From NCBI GenBank assembly GCA_963675935.2, contig CAXXPV010000006.1, positions 62,001-126,000 of the forward strand: DNA of 64,000 nt. The letters are read 5' to 3'. The notes under the pieces are model-generated. The model was given only the letters and a program-made list of their open reading frames with translations, did not search any database and was not told the DNA's origin. Shown here one piece after another: positions 54,870 through 64,000 of this stretch. The stretch is from G963675935 sp963675935 (GTDB lineage Bacteria; Planctomycetota; Planctomycetia; Pirellulales; Thermoguttaceae). The first letter of the stretch is position 1, and the number at the start of each line of letters is the position of its first letter. The position numbers were made by a program, and so were the translations under genes.

Positions 54870-55913
54870 ATGACTGACCAGTTGTCCACAACATCGACAT
54901 TCGAGCAGACCTACGAACACATCAAGGCGATTCTGGCCGAAGCCCGCCAAACCGCCTACCGTGCCATTAATTCGGCAATGGTCGCGGCTTATTGGGAAGT
55001 CGGCCGCACGATTGTCGAGGAAGAACAGCGAGGGGGGCAGCGCGCCGACTACGGGCAAGAGGTTGTCAATAATTTGGCACACAGGCTCCGTGCTGATTTT
55101 GGCAAGGGATTCGACCGCAGCAACCTATGGCACATGCGATCCTTCTACCTCTTTTGGCCAATTCTCGACGCAGTGCGTCGAGAATTGTCCTGGACCCACT
55201 ACCGCCTCCTTCTTCGCGTCGAAAACCCTGACGCCAGAAGCTTTTACGAAAATGAGGCCATCAACGCCCGCTGGTCTACCCGCGAATTGGAGCGGCAAAT
55301 CCACTCCCTGCTTTTCGAGCGATTGGCCCTGAGCCGGGATCGTGAGGGGGTGTTGGCTTTGGCCCAAAGTGGACACGAAATCCAGCAGCCAAGCGACCTT
55401 ATCAAAGACCCTTATGTCCTGGAGTTCGCTGGCATTCCCCAGCACGAACGATACCTCGAAACGGACCTCGAACAGGCGCTGGTCGATAAACTTCGTGAGT
55501 TTCTGTTGGAGTTGGGCAAGGGATTTGCCTTCATGGCCCGGCAGCAACGCATCACGCTCGACGGCCAACACTATTGGATCGACCTGGTTTTTTACAACCG
55601 GCTCACCCGCTCGTTCGTGTTGATCGACCTGAAAGTCGGGGCGCTCACGCACCAAGACTTGGGGCAGATGCAAATGTACGTCAACTATTACCAACGGGAG
55701 ATCACGGCCCCCGACGAGAATCCGCCCGTGGGCATCGTGCTTTGCGCCGACAAAAATGACGCCGTGGTGCGTTACACCTTGTCGGAGGACAACAAACAGA
55801 TATTCGCTTCCCGCTACAAACTATATTTTCCCACCGAGAAGGAATTGGCCGACGAGTTGCAACGAGAACGGCAGGCTATTGAAATGGCGACCCGTCTAAG
55901 TTCTGACATCTGA
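54870..55913 (+). CDS. YhcG-family (DUF1016) PD-(D/E)XK nuclease-domain protein
   Basis: 347 residues, ATG 54870 with an AAGGA site. The N-terminal DUF1016_N part shows AYRAINSAMVAAYWEVGRTI, VNNLAHRLRADFGKGFDRSN, LWHMRSFYLFWP. The C-terminal nuclease part shows GFAFMARQQRITLDGQHYWI, DLVFYNRLTRSFVLIDLKVG, then GQMQMYVNYYQRE. The PD-(D/E)XK residues are the D in YWIDLVFYN and the D-L-K of LIDLKVG. Related proteins are linked to restriction-modification loci and mobile elements. Here it stands between the two topoisomerase VI subunits, 17 bp before top6A, so it is co-transcribed with it. Confidence 0.9.
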   Translation: MTDQLSTTSTFEQTYEHIKAILAEARQTAYRAINSAMVAAYWEVGRTIVEEEQRGGQRADYGQEVVNNLAHRLRADFGKGFDRSNLWHMRSFYLFWPILDAVRRELSWTHYRLLLRVENPDARSFYENEAINARWSTRELERQIHSLLFERLALSRDREGVLALAQSGHEIQQPSDLIKDPYVLEFAGIPQHERYLETDLEQALVDKLREFLLELGKGFAFMARQQRITLDGQHYWIDLVFYNRLTRSFVLIDLKVGALTHQDLGQMQMYVNYYQREITAPDENPPVGIVLCADKNDAVVRYTLSEDNKQIFASRYKLYFPTEKELADELQRERQAIEMATRLSSDI

Positions 55914-55930
55914 CCCCTGACCACCAACCC

Positions 55931-57040
55931 ATGCCAACCAAACTAAACACTCGCGACGCGAACACTCTCAAACGCATCCAGAAAATGGCCGACGCCGTCG
56001 TCGATTTGGCCGCAAAAAAACGCGACCCGTATGTCGACGTGCCCGCCCGATCGCTGTCGAATGTCAAATACAACAAGACGCGCAAGTTCATCGAGATGGG
56101 CAGCGCGACGAACCGCCGCCACCTGTTCAATCTGTCGCAAGCGAAAACTTACATGCAGACGATGCTCGTGGCCAGCGGCGCCACGCAACTTATCGAACAG
56201 GGAAAGACCACGAGCATCCGAGGTCTCTACTACCTCTTGAAACACACGATCGAAGGCGCCAAGGAAGAAACTTTCAGCGATCAGGCCGAGTGCGATCCGG
56301 TCATCGAGGATTGCGAGGTGCTGCTGAACAGCCTGCGCGAAGAGTTGCATCTTTACGCCCAAAAACGCGGCGAAATGGTCGGCGAACTCACTCTGGTCGA
56401 CTCCGGCGACGAAATCGATTGCTCGCGGATGGGCTCCGGCGGCTACGGCGTTCCTTCGATCGTCGAGCCGTCGGTCATCGAGTTCAAGAAGTGCAACGCG
56501 AAGTTCATCCTGCACGTCGAAAAAGACACGGTCTGGCAGCGGTTCAACGAGGACAAATTTTGGCGCAAGCACAAGTGCATTTTGACGCACGGCAGCGGCC
56601 AGCCTCCGCGCGGCGTGCGCCGGATGCTGCACCGCATGCACGACGAACTGAAACTGCCGATCATCTGCCTCTTGGATAACGATCCGTGGGGATATTACAT
56701 CTACAGCGTCATCAAGCAAGGCTCGATCAATCTTGCCTATGAGTCGCAACGGATGGCGATTCCCGACGCCAAGTTTTTGGGCCTCCGCTCGAAAGATTTT
56801 AAGCAGTGCCAGTTGTCGGAAAGTGTGCGTATCACATTGAACGACACCGACCGCAAGCGGGCGAAGCAGATCGCCGCCTATCCGTGGTTCGCGCAGAAGA
56901 AGGAGTGGCAAAAGGAAATCCAGGGGCTGATTGACAACGGCTTCAAGCTCGAAGTCGAAGCGTTGATCAGCAAGGACATCAGCTACGTGACCGAGGAGTA
57001 TACTCCGGCGCGGATCAAAGCGCAGGATTGGCTGGATTAG
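55931..57040 (+). CDS. top6A: DNA topoisomerase VI subunit A (Spo11 homologue)
   Basis: 369 residues. The catalytic tyrosine of the winged-helix domain lies in TTSIRGLYYLLKHTIEG (Y100 or Y101). The TOPRIM domain has the glutamate in FILHVEKDTVWQRFNED (E197) and the DxD in IICLLDNDPWGYYIYSVIKQ (D249 and D251), which bind magnesium. GVPSIVEPSVIEF is also typical. It forms an A2B2 type IIB topoisomerase with top6B and cleaves both strands with 2-base overhangs. No ribosome site is obvious, in keeping with coupling to the upstream nuclease gene. Confidence 0.95.
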   Translation: MPTKLNTRDANTLKRIQKMADAVVDLAAKKRDPYVDVPARSLSNVKYNKTRKFIEMGSATNRRHLFNLSQAKTYMQTMLVASGATQLIEQGKTTSIRGLYYLLKHTIEGAKEETFSDQAECDPVIEDCEVLLNSLREELHLYAQKRGEMVGELTLVDSGDEIDCSRMGSGGYGVPSIVEPSVIEFKKCNAKFILHVEKDTVWQRFNEDKFWRKHKCILTHGSGQPPRGVRRMLHRMHDELKLPIICLLDNDPWGYYIYSVIKQGSINLAYESQRMAIPDAKFLGLRSKDFKQCQLSESVRITLNDTDRKRAKQIAAYPWFAQKKEWQKEIQGLIDNGFKLEVEALISKDISYVTEEYTPARIKAQDWLD

Positions 57041-57914
57041 GGGGAAGTGCGCACCCCCGGGAGAATTGCATAGTCCATTGCTTGTCGTTCGTAGTCCCGC
57101 CTTTCTCTCTGTTGCCCTGCAAGGAGTTACGACGACGGAACAATAACCTTTCGGCGATTCCGGCCGCCCTCTCCCCCAGCCACACTCCCCCGTCGGACGG
57201 ACGAGGGGAGCGGAGAAAGGCGGACGGTCTCTAAAGGGGGAACTACGAACGACTTTGCAATTCTTCATTTGGCGGGGTCGCCAACAACTTGGCATGACGC
57301 CGCTGGACGATGACGCCCCCCCAATCACCGCATTCGGCTCACGGATTTTCCGCCGTCGAACTCCATAAATCTGTTCAATCCGCCGACTTGGCGGAACTAA
57401 AATCAACCGCCGTTCGTCTAACGGCCAGTAGGGCTTAATGTCAAAAGACCCGACATGCTTGGCGGAAGAACTGCCAAGTTGTTCGTAGCTCCGCCTTTGG
57501 GCGGTTTTCGGGGTTGAATTCCATCTCAAGGCGGGACTACGAACGACGCGCAATGGAGTTTGCAACGGACTTTCCAAGGTAGCCGAGAACGTGGTTTATC
57601 CCCCTCGGCTTAGTGGACAGTAATACCCGAGAGTGGGCAAGTGCCACTCCGTTACAGTTTATCTGCTTGACATATTTAACCCAGTTGTTAGGCTAGAACT
57701 CTATGTAACCAGCGTCCGCAAACGGTTATGCCGGGGATATTATACGGTTTCCAGCTTGAGATAGCGCATTTTTCACGGAGGGCCAACGCGCTAATTCTAG
57801 TTGGGATTGTAATTATAGGCTCCACTTGCCGGGTGATGGGGACATAGTTGCCGGATCGTTGACGACTGCAACACATTCTTCTTGCTCTTAGGAACATCGG
57901 AAGGAGTTGGGGAT
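57041..57914. other. 874-bp intergenic region with two palindromes
   Basis: No convincing gene. Two inverted repeats share gttcgtag ends: 57087-57250 (left gttcgtagtcccgcctttct, right gaactacgaac) and 57481-57544 (left gttcgtagctccgcctttgg, right ggcgggactacgaac). The last 250 bases are AT-richer and presumably contain the promoter of the giant gene, whose ribosome site GGAAGGAG is at 57899-57906. Confidence 0.6.
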
Positions 57915-60900
57915 ATGGGAAATTGGGGTATTCTACGCCGTCGTTCTACCGCCAAATCGGCCCGAACCATTCAGCGCAAACCTCAAGATTCGTTGAGTTC
58001 GCGATGCTACCGCGGACTCCGCATCGAGCAATTTGAAGAGCGTGCCCTGCTGAGCATCGGCACGTGGAGCGAGATTGGTCCCGCGCCGATCTACGATGGC
58101 GACACGGTGACCGTCGCGCCAGTCTCCTCCGAGGGCGACTATCTGAACGAGGTAGCCGGGGCCATCACCGCGGTGCTTGCCCATCCGACCAACGCCGACA
58201 TTCTTTACGTCGGCACGGCCAATGGCGGCGTTTGGCGAACCGCCAACGCCACGGCCGCAAGCCCCACGTGGACCGCCCTGACCGACAACATGGAGTCGCT
58301 CTCGATCGGTTCATTGGCCTTCGACACGACCGACACGAGCTATCAGACGATCGTCGCCGGCATCGCCAAGCTGAGCGACGCTTCGCGGGCGGGCGGCGTT
58401 TTGAACGGGCTTCTCTACACCTCCGACGGCGGTGGCAGTTGGACCCAGCTTGATGGCGACGGTTTGTTGGACGGCAAGAGTTGCACTGGCGTCGCCGCGC
58501 GCGGCAACACGATTCTCGTCGCGGTCGATAACTCGAAGTCGGGGGGCTACGGCGACGTCGGCATTTACCGCAGCACCGACGGCGGCACGACTTTTGCGAA
58601 GGTTTCCAGCGGAAGCGGCGGCACCACCGGCTTGCCCGGCGGCATCGCCTACGATCTCGCCGCCGACCCGACCAACTCGAAAGTTTTCTATACGGCCATT
58701 GTCGGCGCCGACAACTACGAAGGCTCGAACGGCATTTACAAGACCACCGACACCGGCGCTACGTGGACGAAGGTCAGCAGCCTGGCCCTCGACGCGTTTC
58801 TTATGACCACGACGACGACCACGACGACGTCGCCGTACACGACGGTGGGGGTAACCCATCGAGTTCAGATTACCGTCGGCAATTCCGGCCAGGTGTACGT
58901 CGGCATCGTCAACGCGGCGATTTCAGCCTCGACGCAGTGGGAGCTTGATTACGATCAGCTCGTCGCCGTCTATCGGTCGGGCGATGGCGGAACGACGTGG
59001 ACTGCGATGGACTTGCCGAAGGCCGTCGAAGACGGCGTTTCGCAGGCGATTACGTTCGAGCGCGATCCCGCCGCTTCGGGCGATTTGATGGGATCGTTGC
59101 CGAGCGGTCAGGGAACCGTCCACTTTTCGATCGTGGCCGACCCGACCAACGCCAACATCGTGTACATCGGCGGCGATGCCCAGATGACCACGACCGCCAC
59201 GTCGTCGTCGAGCACGGCCCTGCTGTTCCGCGGCAACGCCTCGCTAGCGACCGGCAAGCAATGGACATCCTTGACCGGCACGAACACGGCCAGCGGTTCC
59301 ACGCCGCACGCCGAATCGCGCGACATGACGTTTGACGCCAACGGCCGGCTCATCGAGGTCGACGACGGCGGCATTTACCTCCGCACCACCCCCACCGACG
59401 CCACCGGCGATTGGTATTCGCTCAACGGCGATCTCCAGATCACCGAGATCACGAGCATCGCCTACGACACCATTTCCAACGTGGTCATCGCCGGCACGCA
59501 GGACAACGGCGTCGCCGAGCAAACGGCTTCCGACAGCAGCGTGTGGCGCGAAGTGACCGTGGGCGACGGCGGCGACGTGGCCGTGGTCGTCGACGACGCC
59601 AGCCTTGCCGCCACCGGCGAGTCCTATCGTTATTCCAGCGGCGCCTATCTCGATGATTTCACGCTCCGAACCATCGACGCCGCCAACAACGTCGTCGCCA
59701 CGGTCAAGCCGGCCCTGATCGTTATTGGAACCGGCAAGATGACTTTCGCGAAGTTTGACGGCGGCCAGTACGACACGCCCATCGCCATCAACGCGGTCGA
59801 TCCGTCGCGGCTGGTCATCGGCGGCGCCTTATCGGCGTACGAGTCGTCCGATCGCGGCGCGACATTGAACTTCCTGTACGAAGGGGGCGGCGCCAACGCC
59901 ATGGTCTACGGCGGTTACATCGGCACGACGGCCTACGTGAACGTGCTCTGGGTCGCCACGGACGACGGCGTCTACTTGCGGACCACGGGCTACGGCATGC
60001 TGGAGAAAACGAACTACTCCGGCGGGGCCGCGCTCGACATCGTTGTCGATCCGACCAACTGGAAAAACGCTTACGTCATCGACAAGAGCCACGTCTACGT
60101 CACGACCGACGCGGGAGAGAGTTGGACCGACATCACCGGCATCTACGCCGCCAGCGGTCTCCGCTCGCTCGAGTACATTTCCAGCGGCAGCACCGGCGCC
60201 GTTCTCGTCGGCGGCGATCAGGGGGTCTACCGTTGCCAGGCCGACTCGCTGGGGACATGGTACGCGCTCGGCGCCGACCTGCCCAACGCGGCCGTCTACG
60301 ACATGGACTACGACGTCGAGGACGACGTTTTGGTCATCGGCACGCTCGGCCGCGGCGCATGGACGCTCGAAGACGTGCGCAACGAGATTTTCGGCACGCC
60401 CCGGCTCCTTTCGGTCGGCCTCGACGCGACTGTCTACACCTCGAAAGTTTCTCCCACCTTGACGACGACGCCGTCCGAGGTCATTCTCACGTTCAACGAC
60501 GGCCAGACGATCGACGCATCGACGCTCTCGGGCATTCAAGTCACCAGCGCCGGCGAGAACGGCTTGTTCTACGACGCGGAAACCAATCCCTACGACACCG
60601 ACGACGTGGTGATCGACATCGGCTACGTCGGCATCGGCGACAATCCGAACGAAGTGGTTCTTCGTTTTTCCTCGACGCTGGCCGACGGCTCGTACCACAT
60701 CACGCTGGTAGGACAGGGCAGCGACGGCGAGCATCTTTACTACGGCCCCGACGGCAAAGTGGTGGCGCCCCTGACGAACTCGGCGGGCGTGCCCATCGGG
60801 TTCGGCGACATCATCGATCCCGACACCGGCGAGATTTACCAGGACGGCGTGAATTACGTTTGGAGTTTCACGCTCACCCTGGCGCCCGAGGTCACGGCCG

Positions 60901-63900
60901 TCGTGCCGCAGCCGATCACCCGAGCCTCCGACGGGACGCTCTCGCAGGCCCGCAACCAGATCGAGGTCTATTTCAGCCAAGACATGGACGCGGCGTCGGC
61001 CGAGACGTTGGCGTTTTATCAATTGATTTCGACGCAGGACACGGCGAACACGTCGGACGACGTCGTGTTTCATCCGACGTCGGCGGTGTACAACTCGGCG
61101 ACGAAGATGGTCACGCTCACGTTCGCCAAGGACCAATCGGGCACTGCCTGCTCCGATCTGGCTTCCCTGATTACCAGCGCGTCGGCGAGCGCCACGGGCG
61201 CGTTCCGCCTGCGCGTGGGCAACGAATACCGCGCGATTGTCACCACGGAGCGATCCAACCTCCTCGGAAATGACGGCGCGGACGTGGCCTCGACGTTCGG
61301 CGGCGCCTGGGATTTAGGCAGCTTCACTTATACGGCCAACACCAAGACGGGGCAATCGTGGGTCGTTTCGGGCGAGGTCGCCGCGGTCGTCGATTACGAT
61401 CTCCAATGGCCCGGCGGCCAAGACGACGTTGGCTCGCGCAGCCTGCCCGAGGGAGCGACCGACGTTACCGCCGAAAGCCACTCCTACGTGGACAGCGGCG
61501 ACACGGGCAACGAGTCCGGCAAGGCCGAAATTACGACCTACTACTACAACTTCAAGAGCGACTACGGCGTCGTTGACGGCAGCACGCTGAAAAACGAAGT
61601 CACCGAAACGCAGAAGCAGCGGATCCGAGAGATATACTCGTTGTTCACCCAGTACTTCGGCGTCCAGTTCATCGAATCCGCCGACCAGGGCATCACCTTC
61701 GCCGTCGGCGATCTTCGGGCGTTGGACCCCTCCACGACCAACGACGGCGGCGCGGCCGGCATGGCCGGGGGCAGCTTGGCCATCGTCAACAGCTTCTACG
61801 ACTGGGGCAACTGCGTGTACGGCAGTTCGTTCATGTCAACCGCCATGCACGAAATCGCCCACTGCCTGGGCTTCATGCACAGCTACGACGTCGCCGTCTC
61901 GGAGATCATGGGCGACAGCGGCAGCGCCAGCACCACCTCGTCGGAAAGCACCTTCCCCGGCAATGTTGACATCAACACCGGCCTGTATTTGTATCGCGCC
62001 GACAGCATGGACGTGGACATGTACAAGTTCACGGTCGATCAGACGGGCACGTTCAGCGCCGAGGCGATTGCCCAGCAGCTCGAAAACGCCAGCCTCTTGG
62101 ACACGTCGATCATCCTTTACGACGCCAACGGGAACGTCATCGCCAGCAACGACGATTACTACGACGACGACTCGTATCTGACGGTCGATTTGAAGGCGGG
62201 AACGTACTACGTCGGCGTCAGCGCCAGCGGCACGACGTACGACGCGACCGAGGCCGACAGCGGCATCGGCGGCACGACCCAGGGCAAGTACGAATTGCGG
62301 CTGAACTTCACGCCGAAGGACAACGTCCAATTGACCAGCGACGTAGGCATCGCCTTGGACGGCGACACCGACGGCACGGCCGGCGGCGCCTACAATTTCT
62401 GGTTCAACGTTCAAACCAAGAGCGACGACAACACCAGTCCGCTCGACACCGACGGCCATGACAATCTCGTCGTGCCCGGCGGCTACAGCTCCTTCACGGA
62501 CGGCCAATACTTCTCCCTGAGCGACTCGACCACAACGGTCACTTTCGAGTTCGACACGTCGGGCAACGGCGTAAGTTCGGGAAGGACGGCGATTACGCTT
62601 ACGTCAACCGCGAACAGCGCAAGCAAAGTTGCCGCGATCATCGCCGAGCAAATCAACGCGGCTGCCACCGCCAGTGGATTGGCAATCACGGCCCAGGCAA
62701 CCGCCGACAGCGGCACGGTCAAGCTCTCCGGCACGACCATCCAGATCGAGGGACTCAGAAACCGCACGATCTTCGTCGATAAGGCAGCGCCGACAACGGC
62801 CGTGTCGGGGTGGGTAAAAGCCAGCGCCAGTTCGGCGACGTGCATTCTGCCCGCCGGACATGGCTTGGTTTCAGGGAAGTTTGACATTTCCTGGAGTGGA
62901 GGCACTCGCTACACCGTCAACGGCACGATTGTGGGCAATGTGCTGACCCTCCAGGGCGGCAATGGCGCCGACTTTGTCGCTACCGGCACTACGACGGTTG
63001 CCGTCTGCCTCACCGATGGCACCCTGGCTCATCCCTATACGACGATCGACGCGGCCGTCGATGCGTCCACATCGGGCGACATCATCCGCGTCGTCGGCAA
63101 CAACTTCGCGAACGACAACGGCGGAGACGGTATCATCGCGGTGGCCGGCTCTCAGTTGGCCGACGGTCAGAAATTCAAGATTTCCGACGCCACGACGTCC
63201 TACGTCTTCGAGCTTGACAACAACAACAAGGTCACCACCGGCAACATCCGCGTGGCGTTCACGGCGACCGACAACGCCGCCACGGTGGCCAAGGCGATCG
63301 CCGCCGCGATCAACTCGATTAGCTGGATCCCAACCGGATTGGGCACAACCACCTCCGCTCGCTATGCCGGCGGAATCTACGCCAACGCGACGGTTTCGGG
63401 CGACACCGTCTATGTCGACGGCCATACGGTGACGATCGACCTCGGCGCGACGAAGCTCAAGACGACCTTGCAGGACAACAAGGCCTACGAGATCGGCGTC
63501 GATCCGCTGGGCAACACCTTGGCCGACGGCAAGAAGCTGGAAGTGCCCCAGGGCGTGACCCTCATGTTCGACGCCGGCGCCGTCGTCAAGCTGCGCAACG
63601 CCAACATCGACGTGGGCAGCTCGACCGTCAAAATCGACCGCAGCGAGGGCGCGGTTCAAGTGTTGGGAACTCCCGACAACGACGTCTGGTTCACCTCGTA
63701 CCTGAACGAGCGGATCGGCACCGACAGCTACACGAACACGACCTCGGCCTCGGCCGGCGACTGGGGCGGCTTGGTCTTCCGCAACGATTACGACTACGAC
63801 GAGCAGGAAGACGATCTGACGCGCATCGTTCTCGAACAGGAAGGCATCTTCCTCGACTACGTCAACAACGCCAACATCAGCTACGGCGGCGGCAAGGTGA

Positions 63901-64000
63901 CGGTCAATGGCGTCACCTCGGTTTACGATCCGATCCACATGAACGAGGCCCGGCCCACGGTGACCTACTGCACGATCACCAACAGCGCCGACGCCGCGAT
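57915..64000 (+). CDS. Giant exported surface protein with sortilin-type repeats, matrixin-like protease and PPC domain (incomplete)
   Basis: ATG 57915, ribosome site GGAAGGAG; the frame is open to the window end (2028 codons). The N-terminus has the planctomycete motif LRIEQFEERALLS near residues 36-48, which marks very large exported proteins. Residues about 55-830 are BNR/VPS10-type propeller repeats (LLYTSDGGGSWTQL, IYRSTDGGTTFAKV, VYRSGDGGTTWTAM). Ig-like or cadherin-like domains follow. A zinc metalloprotease motif HEIAHCLGFMH (HExxHxxGxxH, near residue 1312) comes after QRIREIYSLFTQYFGVQF, as in matrixin-like enzymes. A PPC domain (about 1365-1455, YKFTVDQTGTFSAEAIAQQL) and right-handed beta-helix-like sequence come next. 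Likely a secreted or cell-surface hydrolase or adhesin. Confidence 0.9.
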   Translation, partial: MGNWGILRRRSTAKSARTIQRKPQDSLSSRCYRGLRIEQFEERALLSIGTWSEIGPAPIYDGDTVTVAPVSSEGDYLNEVAGAITAVLAHPTNADILYVGTANGGVWRTANATAASPTWTALTDNMESLSIGSLAFDTTDTSYQTIVAGIAKLSDASRAGGVLNGLLYTSDGGGSWTQLDGDGLLDGKSCTGVAARGNTILVAVDNSKSGGYGDVGIYRSTDGGTTFAKVSSGSGGTTGLPGGIAYDLAADPTNSKVFYTAIVGADNYEGSNGIYKTTDTGATWTKVSSLALDAFLMTTTTTTTTSPYTTVGVTHRVQITVGNSGQVYVGIVNAAISASTQWELDYDQLVAVYRSGDGGTTWTAMDLPKAVEDGVSQAITFERDPAASGDLMGSLPSGQGTVHFSIVADPTNANIVYIGGDAQMTTTATSSSSTALLFRGNASLATGKQWTSLTGTNTASGSTPHAESRDMTFDANGRLIEVDDGGIYLRTTPTDATGDWYSLNGDLQITEITSIAYDTISNVVIAGTQDNGVAEQTASDSSVWREVTVGDGGDVAVVVDDASLAATGESYRYSSGAYLDDFTLRTIDAANNVVATVKPALIVIGTGKMTFAKFDGGQYDTPIAINAVDPSRLVIGGALSAYESSDRGATLNFLYEGGGANAMVYGGYIGTTAYVNVLWVATDDGVYLRTTGYGMLEKTNYSGGAALDIVVDPTNWKNAYVIDKSHVYVTTDAGESWTDITGIYAASGLRSLEYISSGSTGAVLVGGDQGVYRCQADSLGTWYALGADLPNAAVYDMDYDVEDDVLVIGTLGRGAWTLEDVRNEIFGTPRLLSVGLDATVYTSKVSPTLTTTPSEVILTFNDGQTIDASTLSGIQVTSAGENGLFYDAETNPYDTDDVVIDIGYVGIGDNPNEVVLRFSSTLADGSYHITLVGQGSDGEHLYYGPDGKVVAPLTNSAGVPIGFGDIIDPDTGEIYQDGVNYVWSFTLTLAPEVTAVVPQPITRASDGTLSQARNQIEVYFSQDMDAASAETLAFYQLISTQDTANTSDDVVFHPTSAVYNSATKMVTLTFAKDQSGTACSDLASLITSASASATGAFRLRVGNEYRAIVTTERSNLLGNDGADVASTFGGAWDLGSFTYTANTKTGQSWVVSGEVAAVVDYDLQWPGGQDDVGSRSLPEGATDVTAESHSYVDSGDTGNESGKAEITTYYYNFKSDYGVVDGSTLKNEVTETQKQRIREIYSLFTQYFGVQFIESADQGITFAVGDLRALDPSTTNDGGAAGMAGGSLAIVNSFYDWGNCVYGSSFMSTAMHEIAHCLGFMHSYDVAVSEIMGDSGSASTTSSESTFPGNVDINTGLYLYRADSMDVDMYKFTVDQTGTFSAEAIAQQLENASLLDTSIILYDANGNVIASNDDYYDDDSYLTVDLKAGTYYVGVSASGTTYDATEADSGIGGTTQGKYELRLNFTPKDNVQLTSDVGIALDGDTDGTAGGAYNFWFNVQTKSDDNTSPLDTDGHDNLVVPGGYSSFTDGQYFSLSDSTTTVTFEFDTSGNGVSSGRTAITLTSTANSASKVAAIIAEQINAAATASGLAITAQATADSGTVKLSGTTIQIEGLRNRTIFVDKAAPTTAVSGWVKASASSATCILPAGHGLVSGKFDISWSGGTRYTVNGTIVGNVLTLQGGNGADFVATGTTTVAVCLTDGTLAHPYTTIDAAVDASTSGDIIRVVGNNFANDNGGDGIIAVAGSQLADGQKFKISDATTSYVFELDNNNKVTTGNIRVAFTATDNAATVAKAIAAAINSISWIPTGLGTTTSARYAGGIYANATVSGDTVYVDGHTVTIDLGATKLKTTLQDNKAYEIGVDPLGNTLADGKKLEVPQGVTLMFDAGAVVKLRNANIDVGSSTVKIDRSEGAVQVLGTPDNDVWFTSYLNERIGTDSYTNTTSASAGDWGGLVFRNDYDYDEQEDDLTRIVLEQEGIFLDYVNNANISYGGGKVTVNGVTSVYDPIHMNEARPTVTYCTITNSADAA

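Noticed and set aside
55943..57577. 544-codon open frame antisense to top6A
   Set aside because: It mirrors top6A codons and extends into palindromes, with no recognisable domain.
59829..61136. 435-codon minus-strand frame within the giant gene region
   Set aside because: The plus strand has an uninterrupted 2028-codon frame with clear domains; the antisense frame is Val/Arg/Asp-rich shadow sequence.

Overview
The window is GC-rich (roughly 60 %) chromosomal DNA from a planctomycete, probably a Pirellulales-like lineage and possibly an environmental genome. The evidence is a multi-thousand-residue exported protein with the N-terminal 'IEQFEERALLS' motif, many small secreted proteins of unknown function, a TPR giant, an AAA+ sigma-54 activator next to a HEAT protein, bacterial topoisomerase VI, and a very high load of intergenic palindromes.

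Layout. 1-9 kb (mostly minus strand): the tail of an unknown gene, an OPT-family peptide transporter, a DUF6788-like protein, and a translationally coupled pair of large secreted proteins (PA14-like/discoidin and thioredoxin-like). 9-12.4 kb: nifS and nifU (Fe-S assembly) separated by a small GIY-YIG protein and a broken RelE-type toxin-antitoxin pair. 12.6-17.6 kb: TonB-dependent receptor, YfiR-like protein and hybrid histidine kinase, likely one signalling operon. 18-20.5 kb: nested mobile DNA including an ISKra4-like IS with 9-bp target duplications. 20.5-28.6 kb (plus strand): argH, a HEAT/receiver-like exported protein, a sigma-54 activator, a MntA/HepT pair, ccsA(hemX)-hemA. 28.9-36.2 kb: ECF sigma and anti-sigma, a small cytoplasmic protein, a 1376-residue TPR protein. 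36.3-46.3 kb (minus strand): flagellar operon in transcription order kinase-like ATPase, fliF, fliG, fliH, fliI, fliJ, fliN, fliO, fliP, fliQ, fliR, flhB. 46.5-51.4 kb: IS630 remnant, HTH regulator with a 599-residue flavoprotein-like partner, sugar-isomerase-like protein, two small secreted proteins. 51.8-57 kb: top6B, unknown gene, YhcG-like nuclease, top6A. 57.9 kb to the end: a giant metalloprotease-containing surface protein that runs off the window.

The most unusual property is the palindromic DNA. At least ten sequence families occur, many nested inside one another. Three are inserted in frame inside conserved genes (OPT transporter 81 bp, fliP signal peptide 72 bp, fliG 90 bp), and others supply the C-terminus and stop codon of fliI, ccsA and a small gene. 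One family has clear 10-11 bp target duplications. All three copies of another family are flanked by 19-30 bp imperfect direct repeats of the neighbouring gene end.

Several genes look damaged: flhB lacks its autocleavage domain, fliF and the adjacent kinase carry five +1 shifts within about 500 bp (possibly a sequence-quality problem), the RelE toxin has an internal TAG, and one secreted protein may have an internal TGA. All calls come from reading the sequence and translations. No database search was possible.
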